Shown piece after piece: positions 42,202 through 51,752 of a stretch of DNA of 64,000 nt (within the stretch, counting starts at the first letter, position 1; every line of letters begins with the position of its first letter). Source of the DNA: Rhodobacteraceae bacterium Alg231-04 (GTDB taxonomy: Bacteria; Pseudomonadota; Alphaproteobacteria; Rhodobacterales; Rhodobacteraceae); contig FREY01000007.1 in the NCBI GenBank assembly GCA_900143635.1, forward strand, positions 152,627 through 216,626, written 5' to 3'. A model generated the notes under the pieces. That model was not told the origin of the DNA and did not search any database. It saw only the letters and a program-made list of their open reading frames with translations. Made by a program: the position numbers and the translations under genes.

Positions 42202-45200
42202 TTAGCTAGAGACATAACCAGCAACCACCTGCAGCAGTTTGAAAGCGGTTGAGGCATCATTTTCGACCACGGCCAGAAACTCTTCCTCGCCGATCCTGAG
42301 GCAGGACAGCGGCGTTTCAGCAATCATCGACAGGGCCCGCGTTTCGTGCCTGATCAGGCCCAGTTCACCGACCAGTTTTCCGGGGCCAGCCTTGGCAATC
42401 AGGCGATCCTCTTTGCCTTCCTGTGGCAGGAACAACCCGGCTTCACCTTCGAGGATCAGATAGGCACCATCGGTGGCCTCGTCATCCTTGAGGAAGACGG
42501 TTTCGCCGGCCTCGGCCTCGAACCAGCGCGCGCCAAACGCCAGCAGGCGCAGCTGGCGGCGATTGAGGCCGGAAAACAATTCGGTCTGTTCAAGCGCCCG
42601 TAGTTTGCGCGCCAGATCAGCGCTGGCAACGCCTTCATCCTCGGCTGTCTCGGCCTCTCCTTCGGTGACCATTCGTCCCTGACGCAGCTCGTAATAGACG
42701 TCAAAAACATCCGGGTTTTCAAAGCTGTCACCGAGATATACCAGCGTGGTATCAGGCAGCAGACGTCGCAGATTCTTGTGGATGGAAACCTGCGTGGACA
42801 TGCCATAGCTGGTCATTGCGTCATCCATGATCAGGATATCCGGCCGCTTGATTGTCGCCCTTGAAAACGCCAGCGGTTCGGCGAAACTGGCGGGCAGGCC
42901 CTGACCGCCGATGGAGATCGGCAGATCAAAGATCAGCTCTACCACCAGATCGCGCACATCATTTTCGACCAGAATATCGGCCACCAGTTTGCGCAGCTCG
43001 TCGCCGCGCGCGCCCGCCATATCCGAAACCTTGCCGAACATGGCATTTTCCAGCACCGTCATGCCGGGGGCAAATCTGCTCACGTCCAATGGTGCAAACA
43101 CATCGTCCAGCGTTTTCATCAGCTGCGCCGAATGGCTGCGGCGGAAGGTGAGGATGCGTTCTTTCATCTCTTGGCTGAAGGCGGGGCCGATTTGGTCCGC
43201 AGAGATAGAGAAGGGCACGATGAGCAGCCGCGCCAGCTCTTTTGGATCAAGCGAAGCCAAGCCTTTGGAGCGGGTCTGTTCGACCAGTTCCAATGCGCTT
43301 TCATAGGCAGTGGACTCCAGCCCCAGCTTGCGGAAAAGCGGATGGTCGGTGCCGTCGATGCCAAAGATCTGGCGCAGCATGTCGACCACATCACGGGTCA
43401 GCGCAATCAGGTCATCATCCAGCTTCAGGGCGCGCAACTGGGCGAGGAAATCGGTCTGCAGCGCCAGCTCATCGTCGGTGAGGGGTTTGAAGGGCGTGGC
43501 ATAGAGCAGGTTTTCCGCCACCGGCAGGGCCGGATTGTATTCGTCATTCTTCAGGAAGTGGGCATTCGGCTGCAGGCCCGCGTTACGGATGGCCTGCTGA
43601 ACAACCGGGCGCAGTTCAACCAGTCGGGCTGCCAGCAGCGGGTGGCGGTCCGGGTCAAAGGCCTGTTCAACGCCACGGCGGAACAGTGCCGTATCCGATC
43701 CAATGCCTTCGACCAGTTTCAGCCACCACTCCAGCAGGGCCTCCTTGTCGGCAAAACCCGCCAGCTCAGGGTCCAGCCACGGCGCATCAAAGGGATCGGG
43801 GCTGTTGCCGGCCCGCTGGGCATTTTTGTATTCGACCTGATCCTCGGCTTCACCGCGTGGCCGGGGCCGCATCGGCATCATCACATTGTCGCCAAATGAC
43901 CCCTGAAACAACACTGGTCGGGAATTGGCGTGACCGATGCGGGCCGCCACCACGGCCTGATGCAGCTCGCTCATCTTATGGTCACCAATGACAACACTGC
44001 CGGCCGAGGGCAGCAGCTCGCGGGTCAGCAGTTCGCCCATGGCACGGCGGTCTTCTTCTGACGGGGCGGCAATGCCGACCACCTGACCGGCTGGAAGGGT
44101 CGCGGTCAGGTCCTCCAGCACCAGATTGCCGTCAGCGTCGCGCACATTGACCTTGTCCAGCACCACATCGCCCTTAAGCCGGTGCAGCACCTCCGGTTCG
44201 CCCTGCATCAGCTCTTCGTCGACCATGCCGGCAGGGGCAAACCGCTCCATGATAACGTCCCAGCGCAGCGACATGTCCTGTGTCTGGTTGTAATAGGCCA
44301 GCAGCTCTTTCCAGGGGCTGGCCAGATCCTTGTAGGCGGCAAGGGCAGCCACCAGCGCACCCAGGCTGACCTGACCCTTAAGCACCAGATAGCCACCAAC
44401 GGCATAAAACAGGAAGGGCGTCAGCTGGGTGATGAAGTTGTTGAGAAACTTCATGAAGAATTTTTTCTGGTAGATCTGAAAGCGAATATCGTAGAGCCGC
44501 CCCAGCCGGGCGGTGATCATCGCCATGCGGTAGCGCCAGCCGCCATTCACCCGCAGGGTTGATGCGCCTGCGGCGCTTTCGCCGATCTCAGCGGCCAGTG
44601 CGCGCACCTGTTTGATCCGCTTTTTGTTGAGAAGGTTGATCTGGCGCTGCAACATCGGGATCAGCCAGCCCTGCAGCGGGATTAGCGCCACAGCGGCCAG
44701 ACCAAACCAGAAGTTCTGGGCAAACAGAAAGACCAGAATCGTGGCCATCTGCCCAGCCTGTAGCACCGGCTGGCTGATCGCATCACCCATCAGCCCGCCC
44801 ATAGGTTCGCTTTCGGCGGTCACCATCGAGACCAGCTCACCCTGGCTGACGCGCTCAAAATAAGGCTGAGGGAATCGCAGCACGCGGGCAATCAGCTGAT
44901 AGCGGAAGCGGCGCAGCATGCGTTCCGCCAGCACGCCCTTCATGGTGTTGATTCGCATTTTCAGCAGCCCGTGCGCCAGCACCGACAGCAGAAAGCCGCC
45001 GCACAGCAGCCACAGAAAGGTCAACTGTGGAAAGCTCTGCCCCATAAATTCGATCTGGGGTGTCTGCGAACCAATGGCATCGTTGATGATCCGCTTGGGC
45101 AGTTCCAGCGTCAAATACAGCAGTGGGAACAGGCAGGTGGTGATCGCCAGCAGCTTGAGCTGGTCCCGTTTCGAATATTTCCAGATGAAACCAAAAAGCG

Positions 45201-45303
45201 TGCGTTCTATGGGAATGCTCCACCGCCAGAGAAAACTATCTACCCTCATGCCTAACGCGGTTAGGGCAGCGGTGGCAATGGCTGCGCAATTCTGATGCCG
45301 CAT
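42202..45303 (-). CDS. ABC exporter-like protein with degenerate ATPase motifs and C-terminal cyclic-nucleotide-binding domain
   Basis: A 1033-residue protein. Residues about 45-345 are an ABC-type exporter membrane domain ('LKLLAITTCLFPLLYL', 'QTSQPVLQAGQMATIL'-like helices). The ATPase-like domain starts near 380 but lacks normal motifs: Walker A is GIAAPSEEDRR (410-420), the Q-loop is kept (VLFQGSFGDN, Gln467), the signature is SIGGQGLP (797-804), Walker B is ILIMDDAM (Asp827, Asp828 where the catalytic Glu should be), and the H-loop region is LVYLGDS with no His. About 300 residues of insert separate Q-loop and signature. Residues 902-1033 form a CRP-like cNMP domain with 'GKLVGELGLIRHETRALSMI'. 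An alternative start is ATG 45249 (1015 residues). It is probably not a normal ATP-driven exporter. Confidence 0.88.
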   Translation of the reverse strand: MRHQNCAAIATAALTALGMRVDSFLWRWSIPIERTLFGFIWKYSKRDQLKLLAITTCLFPLLYLTLELPKRIINDAIGSQTPQIEFMGQSFPQLTFLWLLCGGFLLSVLAHGLLKMRINTMKGVLAERMLRRFRYQLIARVLRFPQPYFERVSQGELVSMVTAESEPMGGLMGDAISQPVLQAGQMATILVFLFAQNFWFGLAAVALIPLQGWLIPMLQRQINLLNKKRIKQVRALAAEIGESAAGASTLRVNGGWRYRMAMITARLGRLYDIRFQIYQKKFFMKFLNNFITQLTPFLFYAVGGYLVLKGQVSLGALVAALAAYKDLASPWKELLAYYNQTQDMSLRWDVIMERFAPAGMVDEELMQGEPEVLHRLKGDVVLDKVNVRDADGNLVLEDLTATLPAGQVVGIAAPSEEDRRAMGELLTRELLPSAGSVVIGDHKMSELHQAVVAARIGHANSRPVLFQGSFGDNVMMPMRPRPRGEAEDQVEYKNAQRAGNSPDPFDAPWLDPELAGFADKEALLEWWLKLVEGIGSDTALFRRGVEQAFDPDRHPLLAARLVELRPVVQQAIRNAGLQPNAHFLKNDEYNPALPVAENLLYATPFKPLTDDELALQTDFLAQLRALKLDDDLIALTRDVVDMLRQIFGIDGTDHPLFRKLGLESTAYESALELVEQTRSKGLASLDPKELARLLIVPFSISADQIGPAFSQEMKERILTFRRSHSAQLMKTLDDVFAPLDVSRFAPGMTVLENAMFGKVSDMAGARGDELRKLVADILVENDVRDLVVELIFDLPISIGGQGLPASFAEPLAFSRATIKRPDILIMDDAMTSYGMSTQVSIHKNLRRLLPDTTLVYLGDSFENPDVFDVYYELRQGRMVTEGEAETAEDEGVASADLARKLRALEQTELFSGLNRRQLRLLAFGARWFEAEAGETVFLKDDEATDGAYLILEGEAGLFLPQEGKEDRLIAKAGPGKLVGELGLIRHETRALSMIAETPLSCLRIGEEEFLAVVENDASTAFKLLQVVAGYVSS
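45251..45265. promoter_or_regulatory. CCTAAC-GCG-GTTAGG palindrome near the ABC gene start
   Basis: A perfect 6-bp-arm inverted repeat. It lies inside the first codons if the gene starts at 45303, or just upstream if the ATG at 45249 is used. It could be an operator or an RNA hairpin controlling that start. Confidence 0.3.
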
Positions 45304-45417
45304 TGCAGCAAGCCGGTGACAGGCGGCGCGGACGGTACGTCAGGCACAACAGGCATTTGCCAGCCGCCAAAAAATCCGTAAGGTCAGGTCACTGGCACTG
45401 CAAAGGAGCCCCATCCC

Positions 45418-45810
45418 GTGCCCGAGCTGATCGGCCCTGTCCTACTTCTGATCTGTGCATTGCAGATCAAACACATGTTTGCGGATTTTTTCATGCAGAC
45501 GCCCAAGATGCTGTCCGGCCGCGGGGAGTACCTGCATTTTGGCCGGGCCCAACATGCCGGCATCCACGCGATTGGGACAATGATCGTGCTGATCCCATTT
45601 GGCGCGCCGGTTCTGTTCATTCTGGCGATCGCTGCGGTGGAATGGGTGGTGCATTTCAACATTGATTTCTGCAAAGCCAAGCACTGCGACAGCCAAGAGC
45701 TTGGCCCCACGGACGCGGCCTTCTGGCGCGCTGCCGGAATAGATCAGGCACTCCATCATCTGACATATGTGGGCATCGTCTGGGCCTGGGTGGTCTGCGC
45801 TGCCACCTGA
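45418..45810 (+). CDS. DUF3307 family membrane protein
   Basis: A 130-residue protein with three or four transmembrane segments, 'IGPVLLLICALQIKHMFADF' then 'GTMIVLIPFGAPVLFILAIA'. The first segment 'LQIKHMFADFFMQTPKML' and 'HALIHA'-type His spacing ('HAGIHAIGTMI') are marks of DUF3307. Function is unknown. The start is GTG at 45418 with AGGAG upstream. It is divergent from the ABC-like gene. Confidence 0.82.
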   Translation: MPELIGPVLLLICALQIKHMFADFFMQTPKMLSGRGEYLHFGRAQHAGIHAIGTMIVLIPFGAPVLFILAIAAVEWVVHFNIDFCKAKHCDSQELGPTDAAFWRAAGIDQALHHLTYVGIVWAWVVCAAT

Positions 45811-45814
45811 GGCG

Positions 45815-46270
45815 TCAGATCGGGCCGGGCCTGCGTTCTTCTGACAACAGCACATTGGCCTCGACATCGCCAACACCCGGCAGGGTCATGATGCGCCGTC
45901 GCAGAACACGTTCGAAATCGGCCAGGTCACGCGCGGCGACACGCAGACGGTAGTCATAGAGCCCCAGCACATGTTCAACGGTCTGCACCTCCGGAATGGC
46001 CGTCACTGCGCGCTCAAAATCGTCGAGGCTGACCCGTCCCTTGGTGGCGAGTTTGATGCCGAGAAACACCGTGACACCAAACCCCAGTTTTTCACGATCC
46101 AGATCCAGCCGCCTGCCGACCAGAATGCCTTCATCCTGCAAGCGGCGAATGCGGCGCCAGGCGGCGGGCTGGGACAGGTCAAAGCGGCGGCCAAGGGCGC
46201 TGGCCGATTGGGTGGCATCCTCTGCCAAGGCGCGGATCAGCCCAAGGTCGATGTCATCCAGATCACTCAT
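45815..46270 (-). CDS. Lrp/AsnC family transcriptional regulator (second of pair)
   Basis: A 151-residue Lrp/AsnC protein. 'DDIDLGLIRALAEDATQSAS' and 'LSQPAAWRRIRRLQDEGILV' form the helix-turn-helix, followed by the RAM/ligand domain with 'VLGLYDYRLRVAARDLADFE'. It overlaps the next Lrp-type gene by 4 bases (46267-46270), so the two may form a heteromeric pair. It is on the opposite strand from ilvC. Confidence 0.9.
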   Translation of the reverse strand: MSDLDDIDLGLIRALAEDATQSASALGRRFDLSQPAAWRRIRRLQDEGILVGRRLDLDREKLGFGVTVFLGIKLATKGRVSLDDFERAVTAIPEVQTVEHVLGLYDYRLRVAARDLADFERVLRRRIMTLPGVGDVEANVLLSEERRPGPI

Positions 46271-46722
46271 AGGGGCAGGCTTTCATCGGATTTCAGGCGG
46301 CTGACCAGCATCAGTGCCTCAATGTCGGCAATATGGGGCAGGGCCAGAATGTGGCGGCGGTAAATCTGCTGGTAATGGCCCATGTCGCGGGCAATCACCG
46401 ACAGGCGCACATCGACGCGGCCCAGGAATGTCTGAATTTCCACCACTTCGGGGATGCCCCGTGCAGCCTCTATAAAGTCATCAAAGGCCCGCGCTTGGGT
46501 CTTTTCCAGCGTCACTCGCAGGCTGACCTCTACCTCATATCCCAGCGCGCGCCAGTCGATCACCGCGTGCTGGCCGCGCAGAATGCCAGCCTCGCGCAGC
46601 CGCTCCAACCGCCGGGTCAGACGCGAGGGGGTCAGCCCGATCCGCTCTGCCAGATCGGGAATCGACTGGTCAGGCGCGGCCTGTAGGTGGCGAAGTATGC
46701 GGCGGTCGAGGTCGTCAAGCAT
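46267..46722 (-). CDS. Lrp/AsnC family transcriptional regulator (first of pair, divergent from ilvC)
   Basis: A 151-residue Lrp/AsnC protein starting at ATG 46722 ('MLDDLDRRILRHLQAAPDQS'). Helix-turn-helix 'AERIGLTPSRLTRRLERLRE', ligand domain 'VEIQTFLGRVDVRLSVIARD'. Longer in-frame starts up to 46833 encode no family sequence. It is divergent from ilvC across a 131-bp gap, a usual placing for a regulator of branched-chain amino acid synthesis, but the link is inferred. Confidence 0.9.
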   Translation of the reverse strand: MLDDLDRRILRHLQAAPDQSIPDLAERIGLTPSRLTRRLERLREAGILRGQHAVIDWRALGYEVEVSLRVTLEKTQARAFDDFIEAARGIPEVVEIQTFLGRVDVRLSVIARDMGHYQQIYRRHILALPHIADIEALMLVSRLKSDESLPL

Positions 46723-46820
46723 GAATTCATCAGTAATGGCAAAAATGGCGAATGAATAGATCGAAGATCGCGAAATCTTTGCCGCTAAACCCCTCGCATT
46801 CCCGGCAAGCCTCCCTATGA

Positions 46821-47876
<1,056 letters not shown>

Positions 47877-47903
47877 TCTGCTTTGGCAGAGTTCTGAGAC
47901 ACA

Positions 47904-47929
47904 AAAGGGCCCCTTGGGGCCCTTTTTCT
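47904..47929. terminator. Terminator after ilvC, shared with the convergent lipoprotein gene
   Basis: AAAGGGCCCC / GGGGCCCTTT with a 2-base gap (effective CTTG tetraloop), followed by TTTTT on the plus strand and TTTTGTGT on the minus strand. Confidence 0.9.
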
Positions 47930-47965
47930 TTGATGCTATGCGAGAGGATAGCGCAAAATCGGCCC

Positions 47966-48166
47966 TTAATCCTTCAAGATTTCCTCACGCTTGTCTTCAT
48001 ATTCCTTTTGGCTGATGGCCCCTGCATCATAAGCTGCTTTCAGATCGGTCAGCTGCTGGCCGGTGGATACGGCAATGACCGTGGCTGAAGATTTTGACGA
48101 ACGCCCGCAGGCTGTCAGCGCCACTGAGGCACAAAGAAGGATGGCGACAAATTTTGCGGTTTTCAT
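47966..48166 (-). CDS. Small SHOCT-domain lipoprotein
   Basis: A 66-residue lipoprotein. The N-terminal signal MKTAKFVAILLCASVALTAC ends in lipobox LTAC (Cys20), so the mature protein is about 47 residues. The C-terminal 'LTDLKAAYDAGAISQKEYED' is a SHOCT (short C-terminal) motif, thought to promote oligomerisation. Function is unknown. It is likely transcribed alone. Confidence 0.85.
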   Translation of the reverse strand: MKTAKFVAILLCASVALTACGRSSKSSATVIAVSTGQQLTDLKAAYDAGAISQKEYEDKREEILKD

Positions 48167-48327
48167 GATGGGGTCCTAAATGCCTGTTCTGATTGCCCTG
48201 AATGTGGCCCCGCCAAGGCAGATTGGCAACGGTAGAATGCCGCGTTCTATAGCGCAGAATTATCACAACTCTTGACCCATCAGCCAATCGTCGATTGTAC
48301 ATGGTGTCGCGAAGAACGGAGCCCCAA

Positions 48328-49245
48328 ATGCCTGAAATTACCGGCCGAAGCTGGGTCATGATCGCCGTTCTGGGGCTTACCTGGGGTGGCACATTTCTCA
48401 TTATCGAGATTGCATTGCGGGGCATCACCCCCTTCTGGCTGGCCGCCAGCCGCATCACGCTGGGGGCTGCGATGACCGTTCTGGTCTGGCAATTGCGCGG
48501 CGGCAAGCTGTTTGAGGCACCGTTGCGGCCTGCGGAACGGCGGGCGCTGGTGATCATTGGCCTGCTCAGCTCGGCCATCCCCTTCATGCTGCTCAGCTGG
48601 GGGCAGCAATTTGTCACCTCAGGGTTCGCCGGTGTCTCTATGGCGTCGGTGCCATTGATTGTTCTGCCGTTGGCGCATTTTCTAGTGCCCGGTGAACGGA
48701 TGAGCTGGCGTCGGTTTCTCGGCTTTATCGCAGGTTTTGCGGGCGTGGTGATCCTGATCGGCGGGCAGGCGCTGAACTCCAGCGGTGCGGATTTTGAGTT
48801 GCCAGGCCGGATTGCCTGCCTGGCAGCGGCTGGTTGTTATGCAGGCAGTTCGATTATGATGCGGCGACTGCCCGCGGTGAACCCCATCGGCTTGTCTGCG
48901 GTGTTGCTGGTCATTGGCGCCGGCGCCGTGATCCCGGCCGCCCTGGTCATCGAAGGCCTGCCGCCGGCATTGGACATGAATACGCTCGCCGCGGTGGCTG
49001 TTCTGGGGCTGATCCCAACGGCGGCAGCCAATCTGTTGCGGGTGGCCGTGGTGCGGACCGCTGGCCCTGTGTTCATGAGTCTGGTGAATTTTCAGGTGCC
49101 GGTCTGGTCGGTTATTCTGGGCGCCTGGATCCTCTCCGAAGACCTGCCCGGCAGCCTGATCTGGGCAATGCTGCTGATCCTGACAGGCGTCGGTCTCAGC
49201 CAATTTGGGGCGCTGCGTCGCCTGTTCACCAAAGCCCCGGCATAA
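48328..49245 (+). CDS. EamA/DMT family exporter
   Basis: A 305-residue inner-membrane protein with ten transmembrane segments in two EamA repeats (about 1-140 and 150-295). 'VLGLTWGGTFLIIEIALRG' and 'LIPTAAANLLRVAVVRTAGP' mark the first helix and the later EamA core. Family members export amino acids, amines or drugs. ATG 48328 has GGAG 7 bases upstream; in-frame TTG 48295 and ATG 48301 lack this. It is convergent with the UbiH-like gene. Confidence 0.87.
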   Translation: MPEITGRSWVMIAVLGLTWGGTFLIIEIALRGITPFWLAASRITLGAAMTVLVWQLRGGKLFEAPLRPAERRALVIIGLLSSAIPFMLLSWGQQFVTSGFAGVSMASVPLIVLPLAHFLVPGERMSWRRFLGFIAGFAGVVILIGGQALNSSGADFELPGRIACLAAAGCYAGSSIMMRRLPAVNPIGLSAVLLVIGAGAVIPAALVIEGLPPALDMNTLAAVAVLGLIPTAAANLLRVAVVRTAGPVFMSLVNFQVPVWSVILGAWILSEDLPGSLIWAMLLILTGVGLSQFGALRRLFTKAPA

Positions 49246-49253
49246 GCCTTCCT

Positions 49254-49280
49254 CTTGCTCCAAATATCCCCGCCGGAGGC
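49254..49280 (-). repeat. Dispersed 3'-end element, copy C
   Basis: Read on the minus strand, GCCTCCGGCGGGGATATTTG followed by GAGCAAG; it begins 9 bases after the EamA stop and is followed by the hairpin 49282-49305. It has the same relation to its gene end as copies A and B. Confidence 0.6.
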
Positions 49281-49281
49281 A

Positions 49282-49305
49282 CCGGCCTTCTGTCAGGAAG
49301 GCCGG
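49282..49305. terminator. Hairpin terminator between EamA gene and ubiH-like gene
   Basis: CCGGCCTTC / GAAGGCCGG, 9-bp perfect stem with 6-base loop, in the 70-bp gap between convergent genes. No T run. Confidence 0.65.
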
Positions 49306-49315
49306 ATAGCGAGGG

Positions 49316-50512
49316 CTATTTTACACCCAGCCCCATCTGCATCAGGGTGCGGCGAACCGGTGCCAGCGAATAAAGCGCATTGAGCCCAAAGGCGCGCAGA
49401 TCGCGCAGCGGGCGCGGAGCCAGCATCGAGGTGCGGTTCAACAGGTCAATGCCGCGCAGCCGCAGCATGATCTCGGAATGGCGGGCTTTGTGATAGGCCG
49501 CCAGCATCTCTGCGTCTCCCAGCCCTTCGGGGCGGGCTTCGGCCAGTTTCAGCAGGGCGCGCAGATCTCCCAGCGACATGTTCAGCCCCTGCGCCCCAAT
49601 GGGCGGCACCACATGGGCCGCTTCGGCCATCAGCGCCAATCTCTCGCCATTCAGCCGTTGTGCAGACTGGCTGATGATCGGCCACACTGTGCGGCGCGAG
49701 GCGAGGCTCAGATGGCCAAACAGGCCGCAGCTGCGCTCGGTCATCGCGGCCTCAAACTCTTCGGCCGGCAGGTTCATCAGCCGCTGCGCCTCGGGGCCGC
49801 GCTCCATCCAGACCACGGCGGAGGATGGCTTGCCCTGGTAGTCAGGCAGGGGCACCAGCGTGAATGGCCCACCGGAGCGGTGGATCTCGGTCGAAACATT
49901 CTCATGGGCCACCGGATGGGTGACGGCAAAGGCCAGCGCCTTCTGGCCATAGCGGGAGGTCTTCACTTTTATGCCTGCGGCCTCGCGCATCGGTGAGGCC
50001 CGCCCGTCAGCGGCAAGGACCAGCCGAGTGCGGACCGTGCTGTCATCGCTCAGTCGGACCTGCGCACCGCTGGTCTGGGTGGCGAGGGCTGTGGTGGATG
50101 TGCCGGGGCGAAAATCGACGTTTGGCAGGGTTGCAAGATGGGCGGTGATTTCACGCCGCAGCAGCCAGTTTGGCAGGTTCCAGCCAAAGGGTTTGCCGGA
50201 AATATCGGCGGCATTGAAATCCTTGACCACTCGGGGTTCGGGGCGTTCACCGCCTGCGTCGACAATGCGCATGACCTGCAAGGGGGCTGCATCGCTCTCA
50301 AGGCGGGCCCAAAGGCCGCAATCCTCCAGAAGCGCTTGTGCGGGCTGCAGAAAGGCAGTGGTCCGCAGATCCGAGCCTGCCGCGTCGCGTTCGGTGACCG
50401 GCGGAGTGGGGTCGACACAAATGACAGTGAACCCAACTGCGCCAAAGGCCGCGGCCGCGGTAAGGCCGGCAATCCCACCGCCTGAAATCAGGATATCGCA
50501 GGTTTGATCCAT
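49316..50512 (-). CDS. ubiH: UbiH/UbiF/COQ6-type FAD-dependent hydroxylase
   Basis: A 398-residue flavoprotein monooxygenase of ubiquinone synthesis. 'ILISGGGIAGLTAAAAFGAV' binds ADP, 'VLAADGRASPMREAAGIK' is the DG motif, and 'LMAEAAHVVPPIGAQGLNMS' is the GD-motif region, where the usual Gly-Asp is Ala-Glu. It would hydroxylate the octaprenyl ring; which ring position is unknown, so UbiH is a family-level choice. The ATG at 50512 fits the family. Confidence 0.85.
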   Translation of the reverse strand: MDQTCDILISGGGIAGLTAAAAFGAVGFTVICVDPTPPVTERDAAGSDLRTTAFLQPAQALLEDCGLWARLESDAAPLQVMRIVDAGGERPEPRVVKDFNAADISGKPFGWNLPNWLLRREITAHLATLPNVDFRPGTSTTALATQTSGAQVRLSDDSTVRTRLVLAADGRASPMREAAGIKVKTSRYGQKALAFAVTHPVAHENVSTEIHRSGGPFTLVPLPDYQGKPSSAVVWMERGPEAQRLMNLPAEEFEAAMTERSCGLFGHLSLASRRTVWPIISQSAQRLNGERLALMAEAAHVVPPIGAQGLNMSLGDLRALLKLAEARPEGLGDAEMLAAYHKARHSEIMLRLRGIDLLNRTSMLAPRPLRDLRAFGLNALYSLAPVRRTLMQMGLGVK

Positions 50513-50602
50513 CAGAGACGCCCTTGTTGTTCGCCCCCACATTTGGCCTGTGGCAGGCGGAATGGCAAGATGCCAAGCTGACGCGCAGCATCAGGCGCAG
50601 GC

Positions 50603-50869
50603 TTAACCGGCTGAGATCGCGATCAGCAGGGCAAACACCACCGGCACCATGCACACAGCGGGAATATATAGGCCCGGAATGCCGAACATCAGGATAGAGC
50701 AACCCCAAAGGCCGAGCAGCGCAGCAACGGCAAAAAACGGTCGGGCATCGCGGCTGCAGATCAGATCCATGACGGGGCGCTCTGACCGGCGACCAGCGCG
50801 AAAGACTGACCAGCCCTTGGTCAGAGGCAGGGCGGCGGCACCTGGGCCGGATGCGGGGAGAAGGCTCAT
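50603..50869 (-). CDS. Small two-helix membrane protein, function unknown
   Basis: An 88-residue protein that I do not recognise. Its second half has two hydrophobic helices, 'FFAVAALLGLWGCSILMFG' and 'IPAVCMVPVVFALLIAISAG'; the N-terminal half is Arg- and Pro-rich. ATG 50869 has AGGATC 8 bases upstream. A longer frame to 50983 lacks a ribosome-binding site. It is flanked by the ubiH-like and nucleotidase genes on the same strand. Confidence 0.6.
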   Translation of the reverse strand: MSLLPASGPGAAALPLTKGWSVFRAGRRSERPVMDLICSRDARPFFAVAALLGLWGCSILMFGIPGLYIPAVCMVPVVFALLIAISAG

Positions 50870-51000
50870 GGCAGAAGATCCTGTGCGACATTTATCTGGC
50901 GCGCATATAGGCCTTTGCCGGAGGAAAGACAGTAGCTTTGGCCGATTGGATTGATCCACTGGGCGGGACTTTGCCGGTGGCACCTGCTGGCTGACAGGCT

Positions 51001-51645
51001 TCAGGTCAGCCGGTTCAGAAAAGCAGCCAGATCGGCGGTGTGGTGATGAATGTGATCTGCCTCATGCGGATCCGGGGCGACGTGTACGGTGCGCATCCCC
51101 AATGCATGTGGCGCCGCCAGATTGCGTGGATCGTCTTCGAACATGGCGGCCTCAGCAGGGGCAACACCGGCGCGCGCAAAAATCTGGTCAAAGGCGGCGC
51201 GTTCTGGTTTGGGGCGGTAGGTGGCGTGTTCGACGCCATAAATACCATCAAACAGTCCGGACAGGCCGCGGGCCTCCAGAACCCGTTCGGCGTAGGGGGC
51301 TGATCCATTGGTGTAGACGATCCTTTGACCCGGCAGATCGCGGATCCGGGCGGCAAGATCCTCGTCTTTTTCAAGATGATCGAGTGAGATATCGTGGACC
51401 GCAATCAGGTAGGGGTCCGGGTCTACCCCGTGTTCGCGCATCAGCCCGGCCAAAGTGGTGCCATGGGTGTGCCAGTAATGGCTGCGTAGCCGGTCGGCTT
51501 CTTCGCGGGGCACGTTCAGTGCTTCCATCACATAGGCGGTCATCTTCACCTCGATCTGGCCAAAGAGATTGGCCGAGGGGTGATACAGGGTGTTGTCGAG
51601 ATCGAAAACCCAGTGGCGGACATCAGAGAATGCTTGTTTGACCAT
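51001..51645 (-). CDS. Pyrimidine 5'-nucleotidase-like HAD hydrolase
   Basis: A 214-residue HAD phosphatase. 'HWVFDLDNTLYHPSANLFGQ' holds the nucleophilic Asp pair, 'RIVYTNGSAPYAERVLEARG' the Thr motif, 'YRPKPERAAFDQIFARAG' the Lys motif and 'AAMFEDDPRNLAAPHALGM' the metal Asp pair. This pattern, with YTNG, is the Sdt1/pyrimidine 5'-nucleotidase type that dephosphorylates UMP or CMP. It is divergent from the GntR regulator. Confidence 0.87.
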   Translation of the reverse strand: MVKQAFSDVRHWVFDLDNTLYHPSANLFGQIEVKMTAYVMEALNVPREEADRLRSHYWHTHGTTLAGLMREHGVDPDPYLIAVHDISLDHLEKDEDLAARIRDLPGQRIVYTNGSAPYAERVLEARGLSGLFDGIYGVEHATYRPKPERAAFDQIFARAGVAPAEAAMFEDDPRNLAAPHALGMRTVHVAPDPHEADHIHHHTADLAAFLNRLT

Positions 51646-51752
51646 GCTACAGAGCTACGCGCTCCCACGCGGCGGTGCAATATGGTTGCACGGGCTTGAT
51701 TGCCTGACACGGGCAGGGCTACACATGGACGGTTATCACGGGGAATACACGC

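Noticed and set aside
42202..45303. Calling the ABC-like gene a pseudogene
   Set aside because: The frame is open over 1033 codons with intact membrane and cNMP-like domains; only ATPase motifs are changed, so it is listed as a coding gene with lost motifs.
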